Shown in pieces: positions 36,872 through 45,846 of a stretch of DNA of 54,809 nt (the stretch's first letter is position 1; each line of letters begins with the position of its first letter). A program made the translations under genes and the position numbers. Source of the stretch: an uncultured bacterium. GTDB lineage: Bacteria; Cloacimonadota; Cloacimonadia; Cloacimonadales; Cloacimonadaceae. The notes beneath the pieces are model-generated. The model was not told where the DNA came from, made no database searches, and saw only the letters and a program-made list of their open reading frames with translations. Location: positions 1 to 54,809 of the forward strand of contig CALDSN010000052.1 of NCBI GenBank assembly GCA_937924555.1, written 5' to 3'.

Positions 36872-39808
36872 ATGAGTAACAAAACAAAGCACGGCTTCGA
36901 GCTGATTGAGAGCCGGGAGATTAAAGAAATAAAGATTACTGCCCATCGCTATAAGCACCTTAAGAGCGGTGCGGAATTGATGCACTATGCCTGCGACGAT
37001 AACAACAAAGTGTTTATGGTTGCCTTCAAGACCATCCCAGAGGATGATACGGGCTGCCCGCATATCTTAGAGCACTCTGTGCTGAATGGCTCGCGCAACT
37101 TCCCATCCAAGAATACCTTCATGGAACTGATAAAAGGCAGTATGAATACCTTCATCAATGCCATGACCGCCCCGGATGCCACGATGTATCCCGTTGCCAG
37201 CACCAATGACAAGGACTTCATGAACCTGATGCGGGTGTATATGGATGCAGTGTTCTATCCCAAGATTTACAGCGAACCAAACATCCTGCACCAAGAAGGT
37301 TGGCACTATGAACTGATGTCCGAAGAGGGCGAGCTGTGCTACCGCGGGGTGGTGTATAACGAAATGAAGGGTGCCTTCTCCTCGCCGGAGAGCATCATTA
37401 GCCGTAAATGCAAGCATGCCCAGTTCCCTGATAGCCCCTATGGCTTTGAAAGCGGGGGAGACCCGGAAGCTATTCCGCAGCTAAGCTATGAGAAGTTCCT
37501 GGACTTTCACCGTAAGTATTACCACCCTTCCAACAGCAAGATAGCCCTGTATGGCGATATGGATATTGATGCGGTGTTGGCGGTGTTGGATGCAGAATAC
37601 CTGAATGGCTTCCAAGACCCCGGTAAGGTAATTGAATTTCCGGCGCAGAAGCCATTTCCACACATGAAGCAGCTTGAAGTGGAGTATCCCGTGGATGAGC
37701 AGAAGGATACCAAGGGGCAGTATTATCTGGCATTGAACTGGACTTATGGCGATGCCAAGGACCCAAAGCTGTGCCTATCGCTTGACTTCCTAATCAGTAT
37801 CCTGATGCACAGCCCAGCCTCTCCCTTAAAAAAGGTGATACGAGAATCCGGCTTGGCACAGGATTCCTATGCCTCTGTGGAAACCGACATGCTGCAGCCA
37901 ACCATCAGCTTGGTCTGCAAACAGGTGGAGAAAGAGAATCTGGAACCACTTGCCAAGCTTATCAGAGACGAATTGAAGCGTATTGCCAAGGAAGGCTTGG
38001 ATAAAAAGCTGGTGGAAGCAACGCTGAACAGCCGTGAATTCTTCCTGCGGGAAGCCCAGATGCAACGCTTCCCCAAAGGCTTGTATTATATGTGGATAAG
38101 CACCGGTGCTTGGTTGCACGGGGGTGATCCGCTGAAGAGCCTTGCCTTTGAAGCATTGCTCAAAGATATCCGCGTAGCTTTGGATGAGCCGTATTTCGAG
38201 CAGCTTATCGATACCGTGATGCTGAACAATAACCATGCCAGCGAAATAGTGTTTACCCCTGTCCCCGGTTTGATAGGTATGCGTGAAGCAAAGATTGCCG
38301 AGGAACTGAAAGCCAAGAAAGCAGCGATGAGCAAAGCAGAGCTTGCCGAGTTGGTGAAGTTTAACCAAGAGCTTACTGCCTGGCAGGAAGAGATATCAAG
38401 TGCGGAAGAGCTGGAAAAGATACCCCTACTCAGCTTGGAAGATATGAAAGCTGAAGCAGCAAGCTATCCCATGTTAGTGGATAAGCGGAAAGACGTTTGC
38501 CTGCTGAAACACGAAGTTAATGCCAATGGGATTGTGTATCTGAAGGCTTACTTCGACTTGTTGCATGCCGAAGAGGCAGACCTGCCATGGATTAGGATAT
38601 ATACCTATCTGGTGGATTGGGTGAAAAGCAAGAACTATGGCTTTGGTGAACGCTCCAACGAGATTGATACCCATACCGGTGGCATTCACCTATCGCTGGA
38701 TTTCTATAACAGCTATCAAGACCCGGATGAGATATTGCCGAAGCTGGTGATTAGAGGCAAAGCGGTTGCCGCCAAAGCCGAGAAGATGATGCAGCTTGCA
38801 TCCGAATATGCTATGCAGCCGCTGTTTGACGATCCCGAGAGGATAAAGAAGCTTATCAAAGAACTGAAAGCCAAGGTGGAAGGTTCTATGCTGCAAGGCG
38901 GATTCCAGGTGGCAATAACCAGGATGTTCAGCCCTATGTCCCAGATGCACCATTGGCGTGACATCACAGGTGGCTTGGGCTTCTACCATTTCTTGGTGGA
39001 CTTGGTTGCGAAGCTTGATTCCAGGGTGGAGGAAGTAATCGCCAAGATGGAAAGGATTAAACAAAGATACTTCACCATGCAGAACCTGATTGTTAGCCTC
39101 ACCGCTACTGCCGAAGACATTGCCGTGGTCGAAAAGCAATTGGGAACTCTGTTTGCTGAGGTATCTACCGAAGAGTATCAAGCGGTAGAAAACCACTTCC
39201 ACATCAGGAACTTCAATGAAGGTATCTATGCCCCCGTGCAGGTGCAGTTCTGTGCCAAGGGTGGAAACTTCTTCCGCAAAGGATATTCCTATTCCGGGAA
39301 GATGCTGGTGCTGAACAACATCATCAGCAACACCTATCTGTATCAGGAATTGCGGGTGAAAGGCGGAGCTTATGGTGCCATGAGCAGTTTCGGGCAAAAC
39401 GGGTATCAATACTTTGGTTCTTACCGTGATCCAAACTTGGAAAAGACCTTGGAGACCTATGATACAGTGGCAGAATTCCTGCGTGGCTTCACCTGCAGTA
39501 AACGGGAGATGGACAAATATATCATTGGTGAGATATCTAGTCTGGACTATCCAGACACCCCGGAAATGATGGGTGCCAAGGCAGATGAGGACTACATTAC
39601 CGGCTTCACTCAAGCTGATAGACAGCAGATAAGGGATGAAGTACTGTCCACTAAAGTTGAGGATATTCGGGCTTATGCGGATATGGTGGAAGAAATAATG
39701 AGCAAGAACCACTATGCGGTATATGGCTCTGAAGCCAAGGTGCAAGAAGCTGGCGAGATGTTCGATAGTTTAACCCCTCTGTTCAAGAACCAAGATACTA
39801 AAAACTGA
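36872..39808 (+). CDS. M16C-family metalloprotease (presequence-protease-like)
   Basis: At 978 residues it matches the one-chain M16C family. The inverted zinc motif HxxEH is HILEH at residues 64-68, in CPHILEHSVLNGSRNFPSKN. A downstream zinc-ligand Glu is likely in GVVYNEMKGAFSSPE. The M16C-associated linker and the inactive C-terminal half (RVKGGAYGAMSSFGQNGYQ) follow. These enzymes close around small unfolded peptides and degrade them. No signal peptide is visible, so it probably works in the cytoplasm. It starts 11 nt after dapA with AAGGAAAAG. Confidence 0.92.
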   Translation: MSNKTKHGFELIESREIKEIKITAHRYKHLKSGAELMHYACDDNNKVFMVAFKTIPEDDTGCPHILEHSVLNGSRNFPSKNTFMELIKGSMNTFINAMTAPDATMYPVASTNDKDFMNLMRVYMDAVFYPKIYSEPNILHQEGWHYELMSEEGELCYRGVVYNEMKGAFSSPESIISRKCKHAQFPDSPYGFESGGDPEAIPQLSYEKFLDFHRKYYHPSNSKIALYGDMDIDAVLAVLDAEYLNGFQDPGKVIEFPAQKPFPHMKQLEVEYPVDEQKDTKGQYYLALNWTYGDAKDPKLCLSLDFLISILMHSPASPLKKVIRESGLAQDSYASVETDMLQPTISLVCKQVEKENLEPLAKLIRDELKRIAKEGLDKKLVEATLNSREFFLREAQMQRFPKGLYYMWISTGAWLHGGDPLKSLAFEALLKDIRVALDEPYFEQLIDTVMLNNNHASEIVFTPVPGLIGMREAKIAEELKAKKAAMSKAELAELVKFNQELTAWQEEISSAEELEKIPLLSLEDMKAEAASYPMLVDKRKDVCLLKHEVNANGIVYLKAYFDLLHAEEADLPWIRIYTYLVDWVKSKNYGFGERSNEIDTHTGGIHLSLDFYNSYQDPDEILPKLVIRGKAVAAKAEKMMQLASEYAMQPLFDDPERIKKLIKELKAKVEGSMLQGGFQVAITRMFSPMSQMHHWRDITGGLGFYHFLVDLVAKLDSRVEEVIAKMERIKQRYFTMQNLIVSLTATAEDIAVVEKQLGTLFAEVSTEEYQAVENHFHIRNFNEGIYAPVQVQFCAKGGNFFRKGYSYSGKMLVLNNIISNTYLYQELRVKGGAYGAMSSFGQNGYQYFGSYRDPNLEKTLETYDTVAEFLRGFTCSKREMDKYIIGEISSLDYPDTPEMMGAKADEDYITGFTQADRQQIRDEVLSTKVEDIRAYADMVEEIMSKNHYAVYGSEAKVQEAGEMFDSLTPLFKNQDTKN

Positions 39809-39823
39809 CATACTTGAGAGGGT

Positions 39824-40888
39824 ATGAAACAAAAAGATAAGAAACAGATAAAACGTAACTCCGGCAGGCTGATAAACTACAGTCTGCCGGATATTGATAT
39901 CCTGGATGATATCAAGGATGCGGCTGAATATAAGACTGCCAGAACCCATGAGAAGAGCAAGCATTCCTTCAAAACAGGTATGAACTTGGTGGAAGGAAGA
40001 ATAACAGAGATTAAGAGCAACTATCTGTATATCGTGGAGGCAGGCACAGAAATGCATACTGCCACTATGAGCGGAAGACTGCGGCAATTCCTGTATCAAA
40101 GCCACTCCCTTGCTGCGGTGGGGGATAGAGTGTCCTTGGATACATCCCTTACTCCGGATTATCGTATTGAACATGTCTTGCCACGTAGCAATGCCTTGAT
40201 CCGTTATGGTGAAGGCAGCTTCCAGAAAGAGATTGTGCTTGCTGCAAACATCGATCAGGTTATCATCACCTCTTCATGGCGCATGCCGATGTTCAAGCCG
40301 GGTTTGATAGACCGTTATTTGTGTATAGCTGCCATCCAGGGGATTCATGCCGTTATTGTGATAAACAAGATTGACTTGTTGGAGTTTGCGGATGAGCTGG
40401 AGGATCAGACTGCATACTACCGTAGTATTGGTATCCCACTTATCTGCACTTCCACGGTGGATGGAACCGGAATGGAGCAACTAAAGGAGTTATTAAAGGA
40501 CAAGGACTCGGTATTTACCGGGCATTCCGGCACAGGTAAAAGCACTCTAATCAACTTCTTTGAGCCAAGCTTGAACCTTGCCACGGCTGAAGTTAGCGAC
40601 TTCAACGAAAAAGGCAAGCATACCACCACTCAAGCGGTGCTGATCCCATGGAGTTTTGGTGGACACCTGCTGGACACTCCGGGGATAAAGACGGTTAGTC
40701 TGCATTCCGATGATAAGGAGCTTATTCCCAAAGTGTTTCCCGGTTTCGACAGCTATCACCCCTATTGCCGGTTTCGGGATTGTAGTCACCGGCATGAAGA
40801 TGACTGTGCTGTGCTGCAAGCCCTGGAAGAGGACAAGATACCCATTGAGCGCTATGATAGCTATCTAAGCATATACGAGGGTCTATGA
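39824..40888 (+). CDS. rsgA: Small-ribosomal-subunit biogenesis GTPase RsgA
   Basis: A circularly permuted GTPase of 354 residues. An OB-fold domain (about 50-125) comes first, then G4 NKID (181-184), G1 GHSGTGKST (233-241), G3 DTPG (284-287), and a C-terminal zinc-binding set C315, C320, H322, C328 in CRFRDCSHRHEDDC. The order G4-G1-G3 is diagnostic. It acts late in 30S maturation. An N-terminal basic extension of about 50 residues precedes the OB fold. The spacing of GAGAGGG to the start is short, so initiation may be weak. The next gene starts 4 nt before its stop. Confidence 0.93.
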   Translation: MKQKDKKQIKRNSGRLINYSLPDIDILDDIKDAAEYKTARTHEKSKHSFKTGMNLVEGRITEIKSNYLYIVEAGTEMHTATMSGRLRQFLYQSHSLAAVGDRVSLDTSLTPDYRIEHVLPRSNALIRYGEGSFQKEIVLAANIDQVIITSSWRMPMFKPGLIDRYLCIAAIQGIHAVIVINKIDLLEFADELEDQTAYYRSIGIPLICTSTVDGTGMEQLKELLKDKDSVFTGHSGTGKSTLINFFEPSLNLATAEVSDFNEKGKHTTTQAVLIPWSFGGHLLDTPGIKTVSLHSDDKELIPKVFPGFDSYHPYCRFRDCSHRHEDDCAVLQALEEDKIPIERYDSYLSIYEGL

Positions 40889-41733
40889 AGAACTTTGCTG
40901 TGTGCATCAACCCATCTTTCAGTGACAAAGAGAGCATCTTCAATCTGCTGAAGTCATTGCGTAACAGCGGGGATATTTGCTTCTTCAGCAACGCCGATGA
41001 GCAGGAGCTTATGCCTGATATCATCCAAGCTATGCCGAAGAAGAATGCGAAGATTGACTGTATCTTAGTGTTTGGCGGTGATGGCTCTATTCTCAGAGCA
41101 AAGAAGCTTGCTTTGGAGACGGGCGCACCTATCTTGGGCATCAACCTCGGATATCTGGGCTTCTTGTCCGAAAGTGTTCTCCCGGAGATTGCTTCTTCCC
41201 TGCATAACCTCAAGCTTGGCAAGTATAAGCTGCTGCATCGCATGCTGATTAACTGCCAGCTAAAGCGTGATGGCAAGGTGGTGTATCAAGGCTTAGCATT
41301 AAACGATGCCGTGATATACAAAGCGGGTAGTCCCGGCTTGATTCATGTGCGCATCAAAGCATCCGGCAGGTATGTGTTCGATACCCGTTGCGATGGTGTT
41401 ATTGCCTGCACCCCCACCGGCTCCACAGCCTATTCCTTGGCTGCGGGAGGTCCCATCCTTGCGCCTCAAATGCAGGCGATTGTGTTAAGCCCTTTAAATC
41501 CCCATATCCTTTCCATCCGTCCCATGGTGTTCCCTTCCTCGGAGCGTTTAACCATGAAGATACATGGTCTGCAGCAGACAGCTATGCTCCAGATTGATGG
41601 CGAGAACTCCTATCCTTTGTTGGAAGGCGACGAGCTGTCCGTAACGGCATCCGAGCGTACTGTTCCCTTCATTAAGCTTTCCAACCGCACCTTTTACCAA
41701 ATCCTGCGCAAGAAACTACATCTGGGTAAGTGA
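40885..41733 (+). CDS. nadK: NAD kinase
   Basis: Phosphorylates NAD+ to NADP+ in the cytoplasm. The 282-residue protein has GGDGS at 64-68 (VFGGDGSILRA), GINLGYLGFLSE, the NAD-contact segment LNDAVIYKAG and the glycine-rich motif TPTGSTAYSLAAGGPIL. It overlaps rsgA by 4 nt (ATGA) and recN by 1 nt. Confidence 0.94.
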   Translation: MKNFAVCINPSFSDKESIFNLLKSLRNSGDICFFSNADEQELMPDIIQAMPKKNAKIDCILVFGGDGSILRAKKLALETGAPILGINLGYLGFLSESVLPEIASSLHNLKLGKYKLLHRMLINCQLKRDGKVVYQGLALNDAVIYKAGSPGLIHVRIKASGRYVFDTRCDGVIACTPTGSTAYSLAAGGPILAPQMQAIVLSPLNPHILSIRPMVFPSSERLTMKIHGLQQTAMLQIDGENSYPLLEGDELSVTASERTVPFIKLSNRTFYQILRKKLHLGK

Positions 41734-43427
41734 TGTTAACCGAAATATACATAAAGAACTATCTGATGCTCCCCGAGATTCGCCTTCCCTTCGAACCCGG
41801 CTTAACGGTTCTCACTGGGGAGACAGGTGCCGGTAAATCCATCCTGGTTGGCTCAATTTCCCTCATCTTCGGGGATAATAGCAGTGGATTGGAGGCATAC
41901 GACAAGGAGCATTCCATCTATTTGGAAGCAAGTTTCCACCCCAATGACGATCCCCAGTTGCTCAGCTTGCTGAGAGACAGCGGATTTGCCGATGAGGATG
42001 AGGTGGTGCTGGCACGGGAAGTAAGCCCCTCCGGCAAATCTACCTACTATCTAGGGGGTAGAAAGGTCAGCCTCAGCCTGATGAAAGAGCTTAAGCCGTA
42101 TATGATAGACTTTCACCACCAGCGTGATCAGCAAAAGCTGCTTAATCCTGCCTATCAACTGGAACTGCTGGATGCCTATGCGGGGACAAGTGCTCTGCGA
42201 GAGGAGTTTACATATCTATATCGGCAGATAAAAGCCGAGCAGAAGGAGCTTTCGGAGCTTCATAAAGAGATTGAGCAACAAAAGCAATTGCAGGAGTTGT
42301 ATCAGTTCCAATATACAGAATTGGAATCTGCCAAGCTTGTTCCCGGCGAAGACAGCAGCCTGCAACAGGAATATGAACTCCTTAGCCATGCCATGGAGAT
42401 TAACGCTCTTTCCCAAAGCATCACCCAAGGCTTGTTTGAGCAAGAGAACAGCATTTACGACCAGATTAGCAGCAATGTGGCTCAGCTATCACGCTTTGCC
42501 GAACTTAACCATAATATCAAAGAGGCATCGGACGCTCTAACTCAAGCTCTCTCAGCATTACAGGAAGCCTCTGCGCAGTTAGGGGAGATAAAGGACACGC
42601 TTAGTGCCGATCCAGATAGATTAGACTTTATTCAAGCCAGGTTGGATAGCATTAACGGTTTGCTCTACAAGCACAAGGTGCGCAGTATTGACGACTTGCT
42701 ACAGCTTTTCAGCCAGCGTGCTGCACAGCTTGGTGAGCTTAGTCAAAAGGAAGAAACCGCCTCGAAGCTTGGACAACAGCTCCAAGAAAACATTTCCCGT
42801 CTTGCTGACAAGGGCGATGCGCTTTCCGCAAAGCGGACATATGCCTCCAAGAAACTAAAGGCAGAATTAGAGACTGCCATCCGCAATCTGAGCATCCCCA
42901 ATGGCGTATTTGAGATTAGGATTGACAAAAAAGGTAAAGCTGAAAAGATACTGTCCGAGTACATACATCAGGTGACTGAGTCGGGACAGGATTCGGTGCA
43001 GTTCCTTTTCTCGGCAAATCTTGGATTCGAACAAAAGCCCTTAGCAGCGGTTGCCAGCGGGGGAGAGCTTTCCCGCATCCTGCTTGCTATCAAGAAAGTA
43101 TTAGCTTCCAAGATGCCGGAGAAGCTGATTATTCTGGATGAAATTGACTCCGGCATTGGTGGTAAGACTGCTGCTGCGGTGGCAGCCTTTATCTCAGAGT
43201 TGTCCAGAAAGCACAGAATATTGTGTATCACTCACTTGGCGCAGATTGCCGCGGTGGCGGATTGTCATGTGGCGATCAGTAAAGACAAGGCTAAATTGAA
43301 GAGTACGGTTAGTATGTGTAAGCTTATAGCCGACGACAGGTTGCATGAGATTGCCAGAATGCTTTCCGGTAATATCAGTACAACTGCGCTGGAGCATGCC
43401 AAAGAATTAATAAATAATAGAATATAA
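41733..43427 (+). CDS. recN: DNA repair protein RecN
   Basis: An SMC-like ATPase of 564 residues. Walker A is LTGETGAGKSIL near residue 28, with the head motif LREVSPSGKSTYYLGGRKVS-like segment. The centre is a coiled coil (IKAEQKELSELHKEIEQQKQ), and the C-terminal head has the signature ASGGELSRILLAIK and Walker B LIILDEIDSGIGG. It promotes end tethering in double-strand break repair. The ATG at 41733 overlaps the nadK stop and is preferred to the GTG at 41730. Confidence 0.95.
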   Translation: MLTEIYIKNYLMLPEIRLPFEPGLTVLTGETGAGKSILVGSISLIFGDNSSGLEAYDKEHSIYLEASFHPNDDPQLLSLLRDSGFADEDEVVLAREVSPSGKSTYYLGGRKVSLSLMKELKPYMIDFHHQRDQQKLLNPAYQLELLDAYAGTSALREEFTYLYRQIKAEQKELSELHKEIEQQKQLQELYQFQYTELESAKLVPGEDSSLQQEYELLSHAMEINALSQSITQGLFEQENSIYDQISSNVAQLSRFAELNHNIKEASDALTQALSALQEASAQLGEIKDTLSADPDRLDFIQARLDSINGLLYKHKVRSIDDLLQLFSQRAAQLGELSQKEETASKLGQQLQENISRLADKGDALSAKRTYASKKLKAELETAIRNLSIPNGVFEIRIDKKGKAEKILSEYIHQVTESGQDSVQFLFSANLGFEQKPLAAVASGGELSRILLAIKKVLASKMPEKLIILDEIDSGIGGKTAAAVAAFISELSRKHRILCITHLAQIAAVADCHVAISKDKAKLKSTVSMCKLIADDRLHEIARMLSGNISTTALEHAKELINNRI

Positions 43428-43437
43428 AGAGGTTCAA

Positions 43438-44340
43438 GTGGATAAGAAGACGAAGAGCAGAGTTCAGGGTGTTGCAGTATTTCTAGTTTTTTTAGCTATC
43501 GCAACGGCTATCATTGAGTACAAAAACAAAGAGGGCAGACCTCAGAACTTCAACTTTAAGCCTGCTCAGCAAGAATACCGCGACCTGAAGTTTATCAACA
43601 AAGCTCAAGTTACCTTCATTGCCAATGATGTGATAAAAGCACAGGATGAGATAGACAGGATCATCTCCACACAGGCGGTGAAACAGATACGTAAGCAGAA
43701 TGAAACCTCATTTGGGGCGTACATCTTTAGTGTTCCGCAAAAGAGTCTTCCAGAGATTTTGGATGGCTTACGCGGTTATGGGATGATTAGTTCCCAAACT
43801 GAACAGATTGATACCTCTCTGGTGAATATTGATTACGACAACGAGACCACTCGCCTTAAGTCCTATGAAAGAGAGCAGAACGACCTTGACGCACTGCGCT
43901 TTCCCACCGATGCCCAAAACCGCCGCAAGGAAGCACTGCATAGCCTTATCCATCAATCCCGCCTCAATCTGGATAAGCTCAAAGATGCAGAGAATGTGTT
44001 GCTTTTCATCTCTTTATCCCCGTTGCAGAAAGAAAGCAATGTGCTACTGATAATTAAGGTAATGTCGGTGAGCTTTTTCTCATGGCTGGTAATCTACTCC
44101 GTGGGTATGGTCATAGTCTATTTCGGCACCCGGTTGCTTATGATGTTCCTTGCTGCCATCGGCATCAAAGGTGTCGGTGCGGCTGGTGTTGGCGGGAACT
44201 ATCAATATGGCGGATATAGCTCCTATACCGGCAGATATTCCGGCAGATACGGCTCTTCCGGAAAACGCAAAGTGAAGCGCGTGTATAAGGACAGAAAAAG
44301 CACAACTACCACAGACGATAACACAACAGAAGATAAATAA
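43438..44340 (+). CDS. DUF4349-like membrane protein
   Basis: A 300-residue protein from a GTG start with AAGAGG upstream. It has one N-terminal membrane segment (VAVFLVFLAIATAII), then a DUF4349-like extracytoplasmic domain: FINKAQVTFIANDVIKAQDE, SLVNIDYDNETTRLKSYERE and a coiled region. A second membrane segment follows (FFSWLVIYSVGMVIVYF), then a Gly/Tyr-rich tail (about 245-275) and a basic, Thr/Asp-rich end. The family is of unknown function. It lies between recN and an NfeD-like gene. Confidence 0.7.
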   Translation: MDKKTKSRVQGVAVFLVFLAIATAIIEYKNKEGRPQNFNFKPAQQEYRDLKFINKAQVTFIANDVIKAQDEIDRIISTQAVKQIRKQNETSFGAYIFSVPQKSLPEILDGLRGYGMISSQTEQIDTSLVNIDYDNETTRLKSYEREQNDLDALRFPTDAQNRRKEALHSLIHQSRLNLDKLKDAENVLLFISLSPLQKESNVLLIIKVMSVSFFSWLVIYSVGMVIVYFGTRLLMMFLAAIGIKGVGAAGVGGNYQYGGYSSYTGRYSGRYGSSGKRKVKRVYKDRKSTTTTDDNTTEDK

Positions 44341-44363
44341 ACCATTGAGATACAGGAGATAGT

Positions 44364-44810
44364 ATGAACTTACTTGCCTGGCATGTGTGGATGATGATCG
44401 GCATCGGCTTCATCATCATTGAAATATTCGACCCCGCTTTCTTCTTCATTTCCCTGGGGATAGGCGCAATACTCACCGGGGTTGCCGCTATGCTACCTTT
44501 AATCGGTGGAAGCATACCGCTACAGGTACTGATATTCGCCATTGTCAGCTTCATTTCCTTTTTGTTCATGCGCAAGCTGGGCAAGAAAGTGCTTAGCAAC
44601 ACAGGCGGTGAGACCAATGTTTACGCTCTTAAGGGTAAAACCGGAACCGTCACAAAGGATATCCCGCACGAAGGAAAAGGCTTTGTGAAGATTGGTGGTG
44701 AAGAATGGTCTGCCGTCGAGGAAACTCAGCAAGCCATCGAGCTTGGTGCTAAGGTTATCGTGCAAGGGATCGACGGAAACAAGCTGATAGTAATTAGAAA
44801 AGTGAACTAA
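44364..44810 (+). CDS. NfeD-like membrane protein
   Basis: At 148 residues it is the short NfeD type: three hydrophobic stretches near the N-terminus (WMMIGIGFIIIEIFDPAFFF, GIGAILTGVAAML, VLIFAIVSFISFLFM), followed by an OB-fold C-terminal domain (LKGKTGTVTKDIPHEGKGFV, KVIVQGIDGNKLIV). NfeD-like proteins pair with SPFH/stomatin-like membrane proteins, but none is in this window. It is the last gene of the dapA operon. Confidence 0.85.
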   Translation: MNLLAWHVWMMIGIGFIIIEIFDPAFFFISLGIGAILTGVAAMLPLIGGSIPLQVLIFAIVSFISFLFMRKLGKKVLSNTGGETNVYALKGKTGTVTKDIPHEGKGFVKIGGEEWSAVEETQQAIELGAKVIVQGIDGNKLIVIRKVN

Positions 44811-44821
44811 TAATTATATAT

Positions 44822-44866
44822 CCCAGTCTGTTAGCTATGCAAAGCAGGCTGGGGACTTACTTTTTC
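44822..44866 (+). terminator. Probable terminator of the dapA operon
   Basis: CCCAGTCTG pairs with CAGGCTGGG (one G-U-type position) around a 14-nt loop, then ACTTACTTTTTCC. The T tract is offset, so the call is moderate. A palindrome follows 10 nt later. Confidence 0.6.
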
Positions 44867-44876
44867 CGCGCTTGGA

Positions 44877-44947
44877 ATCATTACCTGATCATTACCTGAT
44901 CATTACATATGAAACATGCAATGATTAGGTAATGATCAGGTAATGAT
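44877..44947. repeat. Intergenic palindrome, 11-bp-unit family, copy 5
   Basis: The longest copy. Three left units (ATCATTACCTG, ATCATTACCTG, ATCATTACATA) face three right units, forming a stem of about 30 bp with only G/A wobble differences. The first two left units are identical and perfectly in phase at 11 bp. It lies 67 nt after the NfeD-like gene and about 190 nt before rpmH. Confidence 0.9.
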
Positions 44948-45062
44948 AGCAGGAACGCTGTCAGTTACATATAGTTAACTATTCTGCTAAAAAGAATGGC
45001 GTAAAAGAGTAATAATCCGGTATAAGAAGCGAGCTATTGTGCCGGGTGGCGTGAAAAACATC

Positions 45063-45091
45063 TTGACATTCCACGCCTATCCAAATTCATG
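45063..45091 (+). promoter_or_regulatory. Candidate promoter of the rpmH-rnpA-yidC cluster
   Basis: TTGACA (45063-45068), 17 nt, then TTCATG (45086-45091), 45 nt before rpmH. The same hexamer follows TTGACA at 49616-49643. Two TATAAT hexamers at 45102 and 45114 lack a well-placed -35 box and may be alternatives. Confidence 0.5.
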
Positions 45092-45135
45092 ACTTTCTCG
45101 ATATAATTACGCATATAATCAAGGAGATAGATACA

Positions 45136-45270
45136 ATGAAACGAACATATCAACCACACAACAGACCTCGTAAGAGCACCCACGGTTTCCGCAGCCGCAT
45201 GGCTACCAAAAACGGACGCAAAGTTTTGGCACGCCGTAGAGCAAAAGGGAGAAAAACCTTAAGCATATGA
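45136..45270 (+). CDS. rpmH: 50S ribosomal protein L34
   Basis: A 44-residue, very basic protein: MKRTYQPHNRPRKSTHGFRS, then the conserved FRSRM and GRKVLARRRAKGRK features, ending TLSI. It has the usual length and an AAGGAGA site. It heads the standard bacterial cluster rpmH-rnpA-yidD-yidC-jag. Its final bases overlap the region preceding rnpA, whose start is 5 nt after the rpmH stop. Confidence 0.97.
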   Translation: MKRTYQPHNRPRKSTHGFRSRMATKNGRKVLARRRAKGRKTLSI

Positions 45271-45274
45271 GCTT

Positions 45275-45607
45275 ATGGTGCGGTGGATCACATCTCACGC
45301 TGAGTACACCGAATTCAGAAACCCCGATTTTTCTCTTCGGACAGCTAATTTCTATGTTCCTGTGCTTATCCGGATGGGCGATTGTGCTGTGGGAATCACT
45401 AACAGCCGAAAAGTCGGTATTGCCGTGCGAAGGAACTTGCTTAAGCGCAGAATCAAAGCTTGGTTTATCCAACACCACGCCCTTCTTCCGCTTGACTACA
45501 GAATTGTGCTTAGCGCAAGAAGCGGTGCCGGTGAGCTATCATGGCAGGAATTGAGCGACCAGTTACAGACCATTTGCCAGATGTTGCAGAAACGAAAACC
45601 TGCATGA
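45275..45607 (+). CDS. rnpA: Ribonuclease P protein component
   Basis: The protein subunit that helps the RNase P RNA bind and cleave tRNA precursors. At 110 residues it has the core basic helix (NSRKVGIAVRRNLLKRRIKAW) and the C-terminal LDYRIVLSARSGAG. The N-terminus lacks the usual RLRKRKDF-like first helix, and no in-frame start exists upstream because a stop lies at 45260-45262. No good ribosome site precedes the start, so it is probably coupled to rpmH. The yidD start overlaps its stop (ATGA). Confidence 0.92.
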   Translation: MVRWITSHAEYTEFRNPDFSLRTANFYVPVLIRMGDCAVGITNSRKVGIAVRRNLLKRRIKAWFIQHHALLPLDYRIVLSARSGAGELSWQELSDQLQTICQMLQKRKPA

Positions 45608-45834
45608 CCCGTCTTATCCGCCTGCCCAACATGCTTTTTTTGGGGATAATCCGTTTTTACCAAATAGCCATTTCGCCGTTTTTCCCTCCCAGTTGCCGCT
45701 TTGAACCAAGCTGCAGCCGCTATGGCTATCAGGCTTTCCAAAAGTATCACTTCCCCAAAGCCCTCTATTTAACCGTTTGGCGCATCCTACGCTGTAACCC
45801 CTTTAACAAGGGTGGTTACGACCCTCTCCCCTAA
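45604..45834 (+). CDS. yidD: Membrane protein insertion efficiency factor YidD
   Basis: At 76 residues, it is a small protein with the family's conserved cysteines and motifs: IRFYQIAISPFFPPSCRF, EPSCSRYGYQAF and RILRCNPFNKGGYDPLP. The inner-membrane-associated factor aids YidC-dependent insertion. The start at 45604 overlaps the rnpA stop. A longer in-frame start exists (45541) but lies within rnpA. Confidence 0.95.
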   Translation: MTRLIRLPNMLFLGIIRFYQIAISPFFPPSCRFEPSCSRYGYQAFQKYHFPKALYLTVWRILRCNPFNKGGYDPLP

Positions 45835-45846
45835 GGAGGAACGATA

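Noticed and set aside
38690..39745. A 351-codon open frame antisense to the M16C protease
   Set aside because: It lies wholly within a clearly conserved sense gene, has no ribosome site or recognisable domain, and reflects the codon use of the sense strand.
45267..45554. A 95-codon frame starting in the rpmH stop (ATGA)
   Set aside because: It runs in the wrong frame through rnpA, whose own frame carries the conserved RNase P motif.
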